DNA of 35,346 nucleotides from a gamma proteobacterium symbiont of Taylorina sp. (GCA_025655455.1 JAHXIV010000047.1:19106-54451), one strand, 5' to 3'. Counted from the stretch's first letter, positions 25,445 to 35,234 are shown. Program-made: numbers and translations. Notes: a model not told the origin generated them from the sequence alone.

Positions 25445-28108
25445 TTATGCATTGGCTGGATTTTGTTTTTCAGGATCGATATCATATTTACTAATAGCAT
25501 CCTGAACTTTTCCCGCTGGAAATTGTCCCTCATCTGCCAGTAATTTGAGTGCTGCAATCACAATATAGTGAGCATTGACTTCAAAGAACTTACGCAGCTG
25601 AGCACGAGTATCAGAACGTCCAAAACCATCCGTCCCCAGAACGTCGTACTTTGCTGGAACCCATTTTCTAATTTGATCAGAATAAGTCTTAATATAATCA
25701 GTCGCTGAAAGTACCGGACCACGGCGATCTTTCAGGCATTTTTCAATATAGGAGGTTTTAGGATCTTCCAGAGGATGCAGCATATTCCAGCGGTCTATAT
25801 CCTGTGCCTCACGGCGTAATTCATTATAACTGGTGACACTCCATACATCTGCATCCACTGACCATTCTTTGTCTAAAATACGGGCAGCCTCAATCACTTC
25901 ACGTAAAATAGTACCTGAACCCAGTAACTGGATTTTCTTACGACGTTTACCACCACCCTGTAATAAGTACATGCCCTTCAAAATACCTTTTTCAACACCT
26001 TTGGGCATGGCAGGCTGCTGATAATTTTCATTCATCACCGTAATATAATAAAAAACATTTTCCTGCTCTTTATACATGCGGCGTAAGCCATCATGGATAA
26101 TAACAGCCAGTTCATAGGAGAATGTAGGATCGTAGGTAACACAATTCGGGATCATAGCCGCAGTCACCAACGAGTGACCATCCTGATGCTGAAGTCCTTC
26201 ACCTGCTAATGTTGTACGTCCGGCAGTACCACCCAGTAAGAAGCCTCTGGCCTGCATATCACCGGCCATCCAGGCCAGGTCACCAACGCGTTGAAAACCA
26301 AACATGGAATAATAAATATAAAATGGCACCATATTCACAGCATGGGTACTATACGAAGTCGCTGCTGCAATCCAGGATGACATTGCTCCGGCTTCATTAA
26401 TACCTTCCTGTAGAATATGCCCGGATTTATCTTCCTTATAAAACATCACCTGATCTTTATCCTGTGGTGTATACAACTGTCCCACAGAGGAATAAATACC
26501 TAATTGACGGAACATACCTTCCATACCAAAGGTTCTTGCTTCATCAGGAACAATCGGCACAACATTATTGCCCATATTTTTATCTCTACTAAGCAGAGTC
26601 AACAAACGCACAAAAGCCATGGTGGTCGACATTTCACGATCACCGGAACCTTTTAATATTGGCTCAAAGATAGAAATATCAGGAAGATCCAGAGGAGCAG
26701 CACTATGATTACGCACAGGCATTAGCCCGCCTAAAGCTTCACGCCTCTGCATCATATATTTATATTCATCACTGTCCTTGCCCGGATGATAATATTCAGC
26801 ATTGGCGGCCTGTTCATCACTGATGGGGATATTGAATCGAACCTTAAAGGCAATCATCTCTTCTTCATCCAGCTTTTTCTGTGAATGTGAACGCATTTGA
26901 CCTTCACCAGCCGATCCCATACCATAACCTTTTACCGTATGGGCAAGAATCACTACCGGCTGATCTTTTGTATCTGCTGCTTCTTTGTATGCCGCATAGA
27001 CTTTATGGGGATCATGGCCGCCACGATTTAAACGCCAGATATCATTATCTGACATATTAGCCACCATAGCCTTTAATTCAGGATATTTACCAAAAAAATG
27101 TTCACGAACATAGGCTCCATCTTTAGATTTATAATTCTGGTAATCACCATCTACACATTCCATCATGCGGCGTTTCAATAAACCATCTTTATCCTTGGCC
27201 AATAGAGGATCCCAGTAACTCCCCCACATCACTTTAATGACTTTCCATCCGACACCACGGAAAACAGCTTCCAGTTCCTGTACAATTTTACCATTACCAC
27301 GCACCGGTCCATCCAGACGCTGTAGATTACAATTAATCACCCAGATTAAATTATCCAGTTTTTCACGTGCAGCCAAAGAAATGGCGCCCAGAGTTTCCGG
27401 TTCATCTGTTTCACCATCACCAATAAAGGCCCAGATTTTCCGGTCACGGGTATTGGCCAGCCCACGATCCTGCATGTAGCGCATAAAACGTGCCTGATAA
27501 ATTGACTGCAAGGGCCCCAGCCCCATAGAAACTGTTGGAAATTGCCAAAAGTCAGGCATTAACCAGGGATGCGGGTAGGAAGATAAGCCATCATTATCCA
27601 CTTCCTGACGGAAATTATTGAGTTGATCTTCATTGAGACGGCCTTCAAGGAAGGCACGCGAATACATACCCGGTGCAGAATGTCCCTGAAACAGAACCAG
27701 ATCACCGCCGTGTTCATGAGTGGGTGCTCGGAAGAAATGGTTAAACCCTATATCATATAAAGTAGCAGCAGAAGCAAAACTGGCAATATGTCCACCCAAC
27801 TCAGTAGATTTTCGATTAGCTCTGACGACCATAGCAGCCGCATTCCAGCGAATCAAATGACGAATTCTAACCTCCAGAGCCGTATCACCCGGATGCGCTG
27901 TTTCAAGATGGGTCGGAATGGTATTCACATAAGCAGTATTTGATGAGTGCGGCAAATTAACACCCGAACGACGAACCTTTTCAATCATTTTTTCAATAAT
28001 AAAATGGGCACGCTCAGGACCTTCAACTTCCAGTACACTGGCAAGGGCATCAAGCCATTCCTGTGTTTCCTGTTGATCAATATCCTGTTCATGGCTCTGA
28101 TCCGACAT
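25445..28108 (-). CDS. aceE: Pyruvate dehydrogenase E1 component, homodimeric type
   Basis: Thiamine-diphosphate-dependent decarboxylation of pyruvate and reductive acetylation of lipoyl groups. At 887 residues it has the same length as E. coli AceE. Seen: the N-terminal segment RIRHLIRWNAAAMVVRANRK, HGGDLVLFQGHSAPGMYSRA with catalytic-region histidines, the ThDP/magnesium motif GDGETDEPET followed by NCNLQRLDGPV, HTVKGYGMG, and the C-terminal LGTDGFGRSDTR. First gene of the operon, with AGGAG eight bases before the ATG. aceF begins 14 bp downstream. No PdhR-like operator was recognised upstream. All motifs expected for an active enzyme are present. Confidence 0.97.
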   Translation of the reverse strand: MSDQSHEQDIDQQETQEWLDALASVLEVEGPERAHFIIEKMIEKVRRSGVNLPHSSNTAYVNTIPTHLETAHPGDTALEVRIRHLIRWNAAAMVVRANRKSTELGGHIASFASAATLYDIGFNHFFRAPTHEHGGDLVLFQGHSAPGMYSRAFLEGRLNEDQLNNFRQEVDNDGLSSYPHPWLMPDFWQFPTVSMGLGPLQSIYQARFMRYMQDRGLANTRDRKIWAFIGDGETDEPETLGAISLAAREKLDNLIWVINCNLQRLDGPVRGNGKIVQELEAVFRGVGWKVIKVMWGSYWDPLLAKDKDGLLKRRMMECVDGDYQNYKSKDGAYVREHFFGKYPELKAMVANMSDNDIWRLNRGGHDPHKVYAAYKEAADTKDQPVVILAHTVKGYGMGSAGEGQMRSHSQKKLDEEEMIAFKVRFNIPISDEQAANAEYYHPGKDSDEYKYMMQRREALGGLMPVRNHSAAPLDLPDISIFEPILKGSGDREMSTTMAFVRLLTLLSRDKNMGNNVVPIVPDEARTFGMEGMFRQLGIYSSVGQLYTPQDKDQVMFYKEDKSGHILQEGINEAGAMSSWIAAATSYSTHAVNMVPFYIYYSMFGFQRVGDLAWMAGDMQARGFLLGGTAGRTTLAGEGLQHQDGHSLVTAAMIPNCVTYDPTFSYELAVIIHDGLRRMYKEQENVFYYITVMNENYQQPAMPKGVEKGILKGMYLLQGGGKRRKKIQLLGSGTILREVIEAARILDKEWSVDADVWSVTSYNELRREAQDIDRWNMLHPLEDPKTSYIEKCLKDRRGPVLSATDYIKTYSDQIRKWVPAKYDVLGTDGFGRSDTRAQLRKFFEVNAHYIVIAALKLLADEGQFPAGKVQDAISKYDIDPEKQNPANA

Positions 28109-28447
28109 AATTTACTCTCCTGACAAATATTAACAGCCTGTTTTTCGGGTAGTTGGCATACAATTTAAAAATCAATTGATTTATCATTGATTATTACTAA
28201 AATCACCACAACAACTTTACATAGAAGATTTTATTTGCTTATTTTTCATAAGGTTAAAAGTCTAAAATAAAAATTACCCTATTGGGCGCTCAAGTATAGG
28301 GAATTATCAGCCTTATTACAATCTTTCATCGAGATTAATTTGGCTTTGATTAATTTGGCTTTACAGTCATATTATGTCAGGATGGAAAATCACAGGTCGA
28401 TCAATTTCATAACAATCCTGTTTATTCAGTTTTCTCTTCCCGCATTT
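28109..28447. other. Intergenic region between aceE and the MATE gene: dyad and 15-bp tandem repeat
   Basis: This AT-rich gap must hold the aceE promoter (minus) and the promoter of the MATE gene (plus), but I find no convincing -35/-10 pair. Two structures stand out. One is a dyad of ccctat (28277-28282) and ataggg (28296-28301), each flanked by aatt. The other is an exact tandem duplication of gattaatttggcttt (28333-28347 and 28348-28362). A reading frame open through 28340-28447 could extend the MATE protein, but it matches nothing recognisable. Confidence 0.6.
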
Positions 28448-29779
28448 ATGAAAAAACAATTATATAAACTATTAATCCTGGCTTTCCCTATCATTGCCAC
28501 TCAATTTAGCCAAATGGCTATGGGTGTAGTGGATACGATAATGTCAGGCCATTCCAGTACAACCGATCTGGCTGCAGTAGCGATTGGTTCCAGTATCTGG
28601 ATTCCCCTGGTTTATTTTATTGCCGGTGTTTTAACCGCAATAACACCCACTGTCGCACACTATTGGGGAGCTAAGGAATATCAAAAAATAGGCTATACCA
28701 TCCGCCAGTCATTGTGGATTGCTCTACTACTGAACATTATAGGAATTATTATTCTGCTGTCTATCGACAGACTATTTGTTTTCATGGCTGTTGAAGCCTC
28801 CGTCATGCCTATTGCAATTCGTTATTTAATTGCCATAGCGTGGGGAATACCTGCCATCATTGGTTTTTTTGTTCTACGCTGTCTCAATGAAGGTATGAGC
28901 AACATTGTACCAATTATGTTGACAGGAATATTGGGTTTATTAGTCAATATTTTTTGTAACTACGTATTAATATTTGGACATTTTGGTGCCCCCGCATTGG
29001 GAGGAGAAGGCGCTGGCTGGGCAACCAGCATCACTCAATGGTTCATGTTATGCGGTCTGTTTATTTATACAATTAAGAATAAAAAATTTAACCACATAGA
29101 CCTGCTTTCCAGAAATATTTCACCCGATTTTAATGAATTATGGAAATTAACAAAGCTGGGCGTACCTATCGGTATTACCTTTTTTGTAGAAGGCAGTATT
29201 TTTTCTGTTATTGCCTTATTTATTGCCTCTATGGGAATTGTTACTATCGCTGCCAATCAAATTGCTCTTAACTTTTCTTCTCTGGTTTTTATTTTGCCAT
29301 TAAGCCTGTCAATTAGTTTGACAATTCAGGTCGGACAATATATTGGAGCAGGACAATTTCAGCAGGCCAGAGATACTATTAAAGTCGCTTATCTGGTCAG
29401 TTTAACAATTTCTTCTCTTTCAGCTCTGATTATTATCAACTTTTCAGCTGACATAGCTTCATTTTATACTGATAGTTCAGATGTCATTGCTCTGGCTGCT
29501 TCATTAATGCTTTTCACTGCTTTATATCAGTTCTCAGACGGCATTCAGCTCTGTTCAGCAGGTTCCTTAAGAGGATTGAAAGATACCACTATTCCCATGA
29601 TTTTATCTATCATTTCCTACTGGATTATTGGTTTTCCTCTGGGGTATACTCTGGCTCTCACTGAGCTGATTACTCAGCCAATGGGTGCAAAAGGCTTTTG
29701 GATTGGCTTATTAGCCGGACTCACATTTTCAGCAATTTTAATGACTTTACGCCTCTACTCAAGACTAAAAATACGTTAA
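28448..29779 (+). CDS. MATE family efflux transporter (NorM/MdtK-like)
   Basis: A 443-residue polytopic inner-membrane exporter with about twelve hydrophobic segments in two homologous MatE halves. The N-terminal LLILAFPIIATQFSQMAMGV and VDTIMSGHSSTTDLAAVAIG match the first helices of NorM/MdtK, including the conserved D in MGVVDT. GSLRGLKDTTIPM in the second half is also typical. MATE pumps export cationic drugs or metabolites using sodium or proton gradients. The family alignment favours the ATG at 28448. Upstream in-frame starts (ATG 28382, TTG 28340) would add 22 or 36 residues, and none of the three has a good ribosome binding site. The glycosyltransferase gene follows 42 bp downstream. 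Confidence 0.9.
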   Translation: MKKQLYKLLILAFPIIATQFSQMAMGVVDTIMSGHSSTTDLAAVAIGSSIWIPLVYFIAGVLTAITPTVAHYWGAKEYQKIGYTIRQSLWIALLLNIIGIIILLSIDRLFVFMAVEASVMPIAIRYLIAIAWGIPAIIGFFVLRCLNEGMSNIVPIMLTGILGLLVNIFCNYVLIFGHFGAPALGGEGAGWATSITQWFMLCGLFIYTIKNKKFNHIDLLSRNISPDFNELWKLTKLGVPIGITFFVEGSIFSVIALFIASMGIVTIAANQIALNFSSLVFILPLSLSISLTIQVGQYIGAGQFQQARDTIKVAYLVSLTISSLSALIIINFSADIASFYTDSSDVIALAASLMLFTALYQFSDGIQLCSAGSLRGLKDTTIPMILSIISYWIIGFPLGYTLALTELITQPMGAKGFWIGLLAGLTFSAILMTLRLYSRLKIR

Positions 29780-29821
29780 GATGGTGATGATAAAAAAACT
29801 CATCTCTATTGATGATTCACA

Positions 29822-31042
29822 ATGAAAAAAAATATCATACTATTTGTTGGTCATTTATGGCCGGAACCTACTTCTTCAGCTGCAGGTTATAGAACACTTG
29901 CATTACTTAAGGCATTATCTGCTCAATGGCAGGTTCATTTTGCCTGTGCGGCTGAAAAGACTGAATATTGTGCTGATCTTGAATCTCTCAATATCTTAGA
30001 GCATAAGATTAAGTTAAATCATTCCAGTTTTGACCATTTTATTTCAGTTTTACAGCCGGATATTGTATTTTATGATCGCTTTATCAGTGAAGAACAGTTT
30101 GCCCCACGGATACATAAACATTGCCCTGATGTCATTAATATATTAGATACACAAGATCTCCACTTTCTGCGCAAAGCAAGACAAAAAACCTTAAACTCCC
30201 AACAAAAAATTAATTTACATAGTGAAGAAGCTATTCGTGAAATAGCAGCCATCTTACGTTGTGATCTCAGCTTGATTATTTCCAGCTATGAAATGCGCTT
30301 ATTAATTAAACAATTTAATATTTCATCCAGTCTGATACATTTTTGCCCTTTCATGTTATCAACAGAAAATAATGAGCCTGCTGATAATTTTGATGAACGT
30401 GAGCACTTTATCATGATAGGTAACTTTCTTCATCCACCTAACTGGGATGCTGTATTATGGTGTTACCAATTCATCTGGCCAAAAATCAGACAACGATTAC
30501 CTGAAGCTCAGATTCATATTTATGGTGCCTATGCGACAGAAAAGGTCAGGCAGCTGCATCAACCTGACAAGGGATTTATGATTAAGGGACGTGCAGAAGA
30601 TGCTGTCAAGACACTGAGCCAGTATCGAGTCAATCTCGTTCCACTACGTTTTGGTGCTGGAATTAAAGGTAAAATTGCAGATGGTTTTATTGCCGGGACA
30701 CCTTGTATTACCACTGATATAGGCCAGGAAGGTATGGCAGATGATCTCCCCTGGGGAGACATGCTTGCTAATGATGAGGAACAAATTACTGAAAAAGCAG
30801 TGCAGCTTTATACTAATCAATCTCTTTGGAAGCAGTGTAGACAATTTGGACATCATATTATCAAACAAAATTTTAATGAAAAGCAACATTCAGAAGCACT
30901 AATCAAACACATACATCAGTTAGAGAATAAACTGTCAGAACATAGGGATAAAAATTTTTACGGACAGATATTACGTCACAACCTTTATCGCAGCCAATAT
31001 TTTATGAGTAAATGGATTGAGGAAAAAAATAATAATCAATAA
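29822..31042 (+). CDS. GT4-like glycosyltransferase (GT-B fold)
   Basis: A 406-residue predicted glycosyltransferase. N-terminal half: FVGHLWPEPTSSAAGYRTLA (acceptor-side loop), then LQPDIVFYDRFISEEQFAPR. C-terminal half: MIGNFLHPPNWDAVLWCYQF, AQIHIYGAYATEKV and a donor-binding region VNLVPLRFGAGIKGKIADGF containing the glycine-rich stretch and a carboxylate after it (DIGQEGM), as in glycos_transf_1 (GT4). Sugar donor and acceptor are unknown; a role in surface glycan or protein glycosylation next to the secreted VCBS-like protein is possible but unproven. Same strand as the MATE gene, 42 bp after it. The last 40 residues are basic. Confidence 0.8.
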   Translation: MKKNIILFVGHLWPEPTSSAAGYRTLALLKALSAQWQVHFACAAEKTEYCADLESLNILEHKIKLNHSSFDHFISVLQPDIVFYDRFISEEQFAPRIHKHCPDVINILDTQDLHFLRKARQKTLNSQQKINLHSEEAIREIAAILRCDLSLIISSYEMRLLIKQFNISSSLIHFCPFMLSTENNEPADNFDEREHFIMIGNFLHPPNWDAVLWCYQFIWPKIRQRLPEAQIHIYGAYATEKVRQLHQPDKGFMIKGRAEDAVKTLSQYRVNLVPLRFGAGIKGKIADGFIAGTPCITTDIGQEGMADDLPWGDMLANDEEQITEKAVQLYTNQSLWKQCRQFGHHIIKQNFNEKQHSEALIKHIHQLENKLSEHRDKNFYGQILRHNLYRSQYFMSKWIEEKNNNQ

Positions 31043-31050
31043 AAATTATT

Positions 31051-31070
31051 ACAAATATAAAAATATTTGT
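31051..31070 (+). terminator. AT-rich hairpin after the glycosyltransferase gene
   Basis: acaaatat (31051-31058) and atatttgt (31063-31070) form a perfect 8-bp stem with an AAAA loop, nine bases after the stop codon. The stem contains few G:C pairs and no U-tract follows directly, so it may be a weak terminator or 3'-end stabiliser. Confidence 0.3.
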
Positions 31071-31100
31071 GACAGGCAGCCTAATTTTTTAATTCTTTAG

Positions 31101-31129
31101 TTGCTTAATATTGTAAAGAGAGATAGAAT
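31101..31129 (+). promoter_or_regulatory. Possible sigma-70 promoter for the VCBS-like secreted protein
   Basis: TTGCTT (31101-31106) and TAGAAT (31124-31129) with a 17-bp spacer, 50 bp upstream of the start. The -10 matches five of six consensus bases, the -35 only three. Confidence 0.35.
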
Positions 31130-31179
31130 TAAAACAATGAGTTATAGAATCATCTTAAGTATCTATAGAGGAATTTGAC

Positions 31180-33189
31180 ATGCGTGTTAGCAGACATTTA
31201 TTTATATTCATTACTTTTTTGTTTGGCTCTTTAGTTTATAGCAGCCAGATACTTGCCATCACCGATCCTTACGAAGATTATCTTGCGCTCATAGAAGCTG
31301 AAAAAGCACTTAAGGATGGACTCAAAGCTTATCCTGATGAGGTGACAATTTTTACCAATGATATATCAACTACCGGTAATGTGACAGCAAATGATACGGG
31401 CTATGCGGCAGCAAGTCTGATTAGTTCTCCTAATGGTTCCTGTGGCACCCTGACATTTGATTCATCAGGAACATATACTTATAGCGTCGGTACTTCACTC
31501 ACTTCAGATTGTACTGAGAGATTTACTTATCAGATTGAAATTTCCGGAAAAGATAGACATACCGAGCAATCCACTTTAACGATTCGTATATTGGCCAGTG
31601 AAGAGAGGCCTTTAGAAGACTTCTATGCCGTTAATGATATACAAAATATTACCAGGGATATCAATGCTGAAACCAGCCAGATTATAGATAATGTTCTTAC
31701 AAATGATGCCTTAGGTGGTTATAGTTATGCACTTGAGTTTATCTATGACGATGACCAGACACAAAATATGGGTGAATATGGATCATTACTCTATAACTCT
31801 GATGGCAGTTACACCTATACTCTGTTTAATAGTTTAGATGAAATACAGAGATTGGATTTTAATGAATCTATTACTGACACATTTAACTATAAGATAACAA
31901 CTCAGGGCAAGGGCGGCGGAATCTCAACAGCAATATTAACCATCAATATTTTTGGCTCACAAGGTGCTGTAGATGAGTTTGTAGAAATTGAACCGAACAA
32001 TCGTTCTGGTTCTGGATGTGATTCAGGAAATTGTATTGCTGCACTTGGTGTGGCAACCAACTTAAATCTATCATCAAATCAGGGCACTAATGTTCGAGGC
32101 CATTTACATAATAGCACAGATAAAGACTGGTTCTCCATTGATAGTGATGGAGATGAAATTATTCACTTAGAGCTTTGTCCTCAGGGTTCAAATTGCTTTG
32201 GTGAACATGCATGGATCATGTATGTATTTGATGGTGAATTATTAAGCGAATCAATAGAAGAAACAGCCATTAATTTTATGCTGGTTGGGGATGACACAGG
32301 GGTAGAGATTACTGGTCTGCCAAGATATACTACAGTATCTTCTCAGGCTGGTGCTTTTTCTGCTGAAAATCACATGTATTTAGATTATAATTTCGGTGTT
32401 TTTGACAGTAGCTTAATTGGTATTATCGACCCCTGTTATGGAAAAACAGCCGCACTGGATATCGGTGTCGGTAAAGCAAAAACTTATTTTATTGCTATTT
32501 CATCCCCTTTAGCCCGAGGAGATGGAACAAAAGATTCAGAAATAGGATGTGGAGCTGATGGGTATGGTGGAACAGTAATGCTCCTTAAAGAAGGTCCCCA
32601 ACATAATTACGTTACATATGTTGAGGAAGAGGAAGAGTATGAAGTTCTTGTTTTTGATATCAATGGTGACCCTGTTTTAGATGACGATGGTGTTCAGAAA
32701 AAGGAAACAAAAACTCGAACTATATCAGTGGCTGTAGATAATACTGAAACAACAACCCAGGAGTTTATAACTATACTGCCAAATTCTGATGATCAGTATA
32801 CTATAACAGTAAAAAGAACCGGTTATGCTCCACTACCAACAAGTGACACAAGAAGTGCCAGATTTAATCTCAGGACTAACATTCTGACAATTCCTAATCT
32901 GAGAGTAGGAACAAAAATTTATGCGACTGACTTTGGGCTGGTTAATGAAACAAAAAAATCAGCTAATAATACTTTAGGCTTTAAACTAGTGGACTTTTCA
33001 GAAACTAACGAGATATTAACAGCCAATGACGGTTCCTCAACTTTCAATCCGGAAACCAGTTTTCTTAGGGTACCAAATTACCTTCATTCAGATGGCATAA
33101 TATATTCTCTGGTTTTATATTACCATCCTGCTGGTGAAAATGATGGACACTGGTTTGAGCTGGTAAAAGCAGAACAGGTGAGCAAGTAA
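31180..33189 (+). CDS. Secreted protein with two VCBS-like repeats and a PPC-like domain, function unknown
   Basis: A 669-residue exported protein with a Sec signal peptide (cleavage probably after A26, QILA|ITDPY). About residues 45-150 and 155-265 form two VCBS-like repeats (GNVTANDTGY, LTFDSSGTYTYSVG; DNVLTNDALGGY, LLYNSDGSYTYTLF). About 268-430 resembles a bacterial pre-peptidase C-terminal (PPC) domain (VEIEPNN, NVRGHLHNSTDKDWFSID), rich in paired cysteines. The remainder (440-669) has a run of glutamates (YVEEEEEYEVLVFD) and beta-rich sequence I do not recognise. No protease or other catalytic motif, RTX repeats or sorting signal were seen. Periplasmic, surface or extracellular localisation follows from the signal peptide. 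AGAGGA lies about eight bases before the ATG. A terminator follows the gene. Confidence 0.75.
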   Translation: MRVSRHLFIFITFLFGSLVYSSQILAITDPYEDYLALIEAEKALKDGLKAYPDEVTIFTNDISTTGNVTANDTGYAAASLISSPNGSCGTLTFDSSGTYTYSVGTSLTSDCTERFTYQIEISGKDRHTEQSTLTIRILASEERPLEDFYAVNDIQNITRDINAETSQIIDNVLTNDALGGYSYALEFIYDDDQTQNMGEYGSLLYNSDGSYTYTLFNSLDEIQRLDFNESITDTFNYKITTQGKGGGISTAILTINIFGSQGAVDEFVEIEPNNRSGSGCDSGNCIAALGVATNLNLSSNQGTNVRGHLHNSTDKDWFSIDSDGDEIIHLELCPQGSNCFGEHAWIMYVFDGELLSESIEETAINFMLVGDDTGVEITGLPRYTTVSSQAGAFSAENHMYLDYNFGVFDSSLIGIIDPCYGKTAALDIGVGKAKTYFIAISSPLARGDGTKDSEIGCGADGYGGTVMLLKEGPQHNYVTYVEEEEEYEVLVFDINGDPVLDDDGVQKKETKTRTISVAVDNTETTTQEFITILPNSDDQYTITVKRTGYAPLPTSDTRSARFNLRTNILTIPNLRVGTKIYATDFGLVNETKKSANNTLGFKLVDFSETNEILTANDGSSTFNPETSFLRVPNYLHSDGIIYSLVLYYHPAGENDGHWFELVKAEQVSK

Positions 33190-33211
33190 TAATCCCTTCC
33201 TTCATTTATTT

Positions 33212-33242
33212 CCTCTCCCTTCTTTTGGGAGAGGTTCTCTTT
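33212..33242 (+). terminator. Rho-independent terminator after the VCBS-like gene
   Basis: cctctccc (33212-33219) and gggagagg (33227-33234) form a perfect 8-bp, G:C-rich stem with a 7-base loop, followed by ttctcttt. It lies in the 77-bp gap between convergent genes. The tail is pyrimidine-rich on the plus strand only, so it mainly serves the upstream plus-strand gene. Confidence 0.65.
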
Positions 33243-33266
33243 AACCCCGCATCATATTATTAAGAC

Positions 33267-35177
33267 TTACACACTCTCAAGCTTCTCACTAATTTCCATC
33301 CATTCATCTTCCACAACATCAAGCGATTGATTCACTTGAGACTGTTTTTTCAGTAAATCCTTTAATTGCTGTTTTTCACTCTCTTCATAAATTCTTGAAT
33401 CCGCTAAAAGTTCTTCGACTTTTTCTTTTTCCATGCTCAATCTTTCAAGTTCTTTTTCAAGTTTTTTTAATTTATTGCGTAATGGCTGCAGCTGTTTACG
33501 TTTTTCAGCATCATCACGTTTTTGTTCTTTCTTAGTTTTAAGTTGGGATATTTTTCCAGTTATTGTTTTCTGGCTGGTTTGAGTTTCCTGACGTTTCTGT
33601 TCTGCAATCCAGTCTCTATAGTCATCTAAATCCCCTTTAAATGCATCCATCCTTTTATCCGCCACTAAATAAAACTCATCACTGACACTACGCAATAAAT
33701 GCCGATCATGAGAAACTATAACCATTGCACCTTCAAACTCCTGTAATGCCAGGCTGATTGCATGACGCATATCTAAGTCCAGATGATTGGTAGGTTCATC
33801 TAATAGTAATAAATTTGGTTTTTGGTAAACCAGTGTGGCGAACACCAGACGAGCCTTCTCCCCTCCGGAAAAAGGTGCTATTTTTGATTCTACTTTATCA
33901 CCGCTAAACCCAAAGCCACCTAGATGACTTCGTAAAGATTGCTCGGATGCACTTTTATCCAGACGATGAAAATGTTCAAGAGGAGTATCTTCAGGGTGCA
34001 GTTGTTCTAACTGATGCTGTGCAAAATAGCCTATTCTCAATTCACCCGATCGCTCAACCCGACCTGATTGTGCCTTTAGTTCATTAGCTAATAACTTGAT
34101 AAAAGTTGACTTTCCTGCTCCATTATGACCTAGCAGACCAATTCGGGAACCAGGCTGTAGATTAATATGAATATGTTCCAGGATAGTAGTATTCACTCCT
34201 GAGGCAGAGAGATAACCCAGTTTAATATTTTCTAATGAAATAAGTGGATTAGGAATCTTTTCCGGTGCATGAAACTCAAAATGAAAAGGTGAATCTACAT
34301 GAGCCTGTGAAATCAATTCCATTTTTTCCAGGGTTTTAATACGTGACTGAGCTTGTTTCGCTTTAGTTGCCTTGGCTTTAAAACGATCAACAAAACCTTG
34401 TATATGTTTGATTTCACGCTGCTGACGTTCATACAGAACCTGCTGTTGTGCAAGTTGTTCTGCACGAATTCTCTCAAACTGAGAATAATTACCACTATAA
34501 ATAGTCATATTCTGATGTTCAATATGAGCAATATGAGTCATCACACTATCAAGGAAATCTCGATCATGAGAAATTAATAACAGAGTACCCTGATATTTTT
34601 TTAGCCATTCTTCCAGCCAGAGTACCGCATCCAAATCCAGATGATTGGTCGGCTCATCCAGTAACAGTAGATCTGAGCGGCACATCAAAGCTTTGGCCAG
34701 GTTAAGCCTCATACGCCAGCCACCTGAAAAGCTGTTTACCGGATTATCTAACTGCAATTGAGTAAATCCTAATCCTGATAATAATTGTGCTGCACGGCTA
34801 TTAGCAGTATAACCATCGACTTCTTCTATTTGAGAATATAATTTGGCCAGTAATTCTCCCTGATGGTTTTCATTAGCCTGTTCAAGATTGTTTTCTATCA
34901 CACGTAATTGTTCATCTCCATCGATCACATAATCAATAGCAGAACGTTCAGTTGATGGTGATTCTTGTGCCACATTAGCAATAATCCAACTTTTTGGCAT
35001 TGTAAAATGACCAGTATCAGCATGAAGTGAGTCATTAATCAAAGCAAAAAGACTGGATTTACCACTTCCATTAGCACCAGTAATACCCACCCTTTGTTTT
35101 GCATGAATCGTGATATTAACATCATTAAGCAATAATAGAGCACCGCGGCGAAGAGAAAGACCAGAAAATTTAAGCAT
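33267..35177 (-). CDS. yheS: ABC-F family ATPase YheS
   Basis: A 636-residue soluble ABC-F protein with two nucleotide-binding domains and no membrane segments. Domain 1: Walker A GANGSGKSS, signature FSGGWRMRLNLAKAL, Walker B LLLLDEPTNHLDLDAV. Then comes the interdomain linker (FVDRFKAKATKAKQAQSRIK). Domain 2: GHNGAGKST, FSGGEKARLVFATL, LLLLDEPTNHLDLDMR. A lysine/glutamate coiled-coil C-terminal extension covers about 530-636. The order and near-identity of these blocks to E. coli YheS distinguish it from Uup, EttA and YbiT. ABC-F proteins bind the ribosomal E site and relieve stalled translation. The ATG at 35177 begins with MLKFSGLSLRRG like its homologues; an in-frame TTG at 35189 would add four residues. 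The ribosome binding site is weak. Confidence 0.93.
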   Translation of the reverse strand: MLKFSGLSLRRGALLLLNDVNITIHAKQRVGITGANGSGKSSLFALINDSLHADTGHFTMPKSWIIANVAQESPSTERSAIDYVIDGDEQLRVIENNLEQANENHQGELLAKLYSQIEEVDGYTANSRAAQLLSGLGFTQLQLDNPVNSFSGGWRMRLNLAKALMCRSDLLLLDEPTNHLDLDAVLWLEEWLKKYQGTLLLISHDRDFLDSVMTHIAHIEHQNMTIYSGNYSQFERIRAEQLAQQQVLYERQQREIKHIQGFVDRFKAKATKAKQAQSRIKTLEKMELISQAHVDSPFHFEFHAPEKIPNPLISLENIKLGYLSASGVNTTILEHIHINLQPGSRIGLLGHNGAGKSTFIKLLANELKAQSGRVERSGELRIGYFAQHQLEQLHPEDTPLEHFHRLDKSASEQSLRSHLGGFGFSGDKVESKIAPFSGGEKARLVFATLVYQKPNLLLLDEPTNHLDLDMRHAISLALQEFEGAMVIVSHDRHLLRSVSDEFYLVADKRMDAFKGDLDDYRDWIAEQKRQETQTSQKTITGKISQLKTKKEQKRDDAEKRKQLQPLRNKLKKLEKELERLSMEKEKVEELLADSRIYEESEKQQLKDLLKKQSQVNQSLDVVEDEWMEISEKLESV

Positions 35178-35212
35178 GAAAAATATCAATAAAATAGTTT
35201 ATAAGGAAGGGT

Positions 35213-35234
35213 AATTTTATCAGCTGATAAAATT
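35213..35234. promoter_or_regulatory. 22-bp perfect palindrome upstream of yheS
   Basis: A perfect palindrome centred on tatcagctgata, 35 bp upstream of the yheS start. Its length and symmetry fit a dimeric repressor operator, or a short cruciform; the binding protein is unknown. Confidence 0.5.

Noticed and set aside
28109..28339. PdhR operator upstream of aceE.
   Set aside because: No match to the AATTGGTnnnACCAATT-type palindrome was found; the ccctat/ataggg dyad is unrelated.
28340..28447. Upstream TTG or ATG start extending the MATE protein by 36 or 22 residues.
   Set aside because: Family members begin close to the first transmembrane helix, as the ATG at 28448 does, and the extension contains the tandem repeat rather than conserved sequence. 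Not fully excluded.
33212..33242. Bidirectional terminator serving yheS as well.
   Set aside because: On the minus strand the stem is followed by purine-rich sequence without a U-tract, so termination of yheS here is doubtful.
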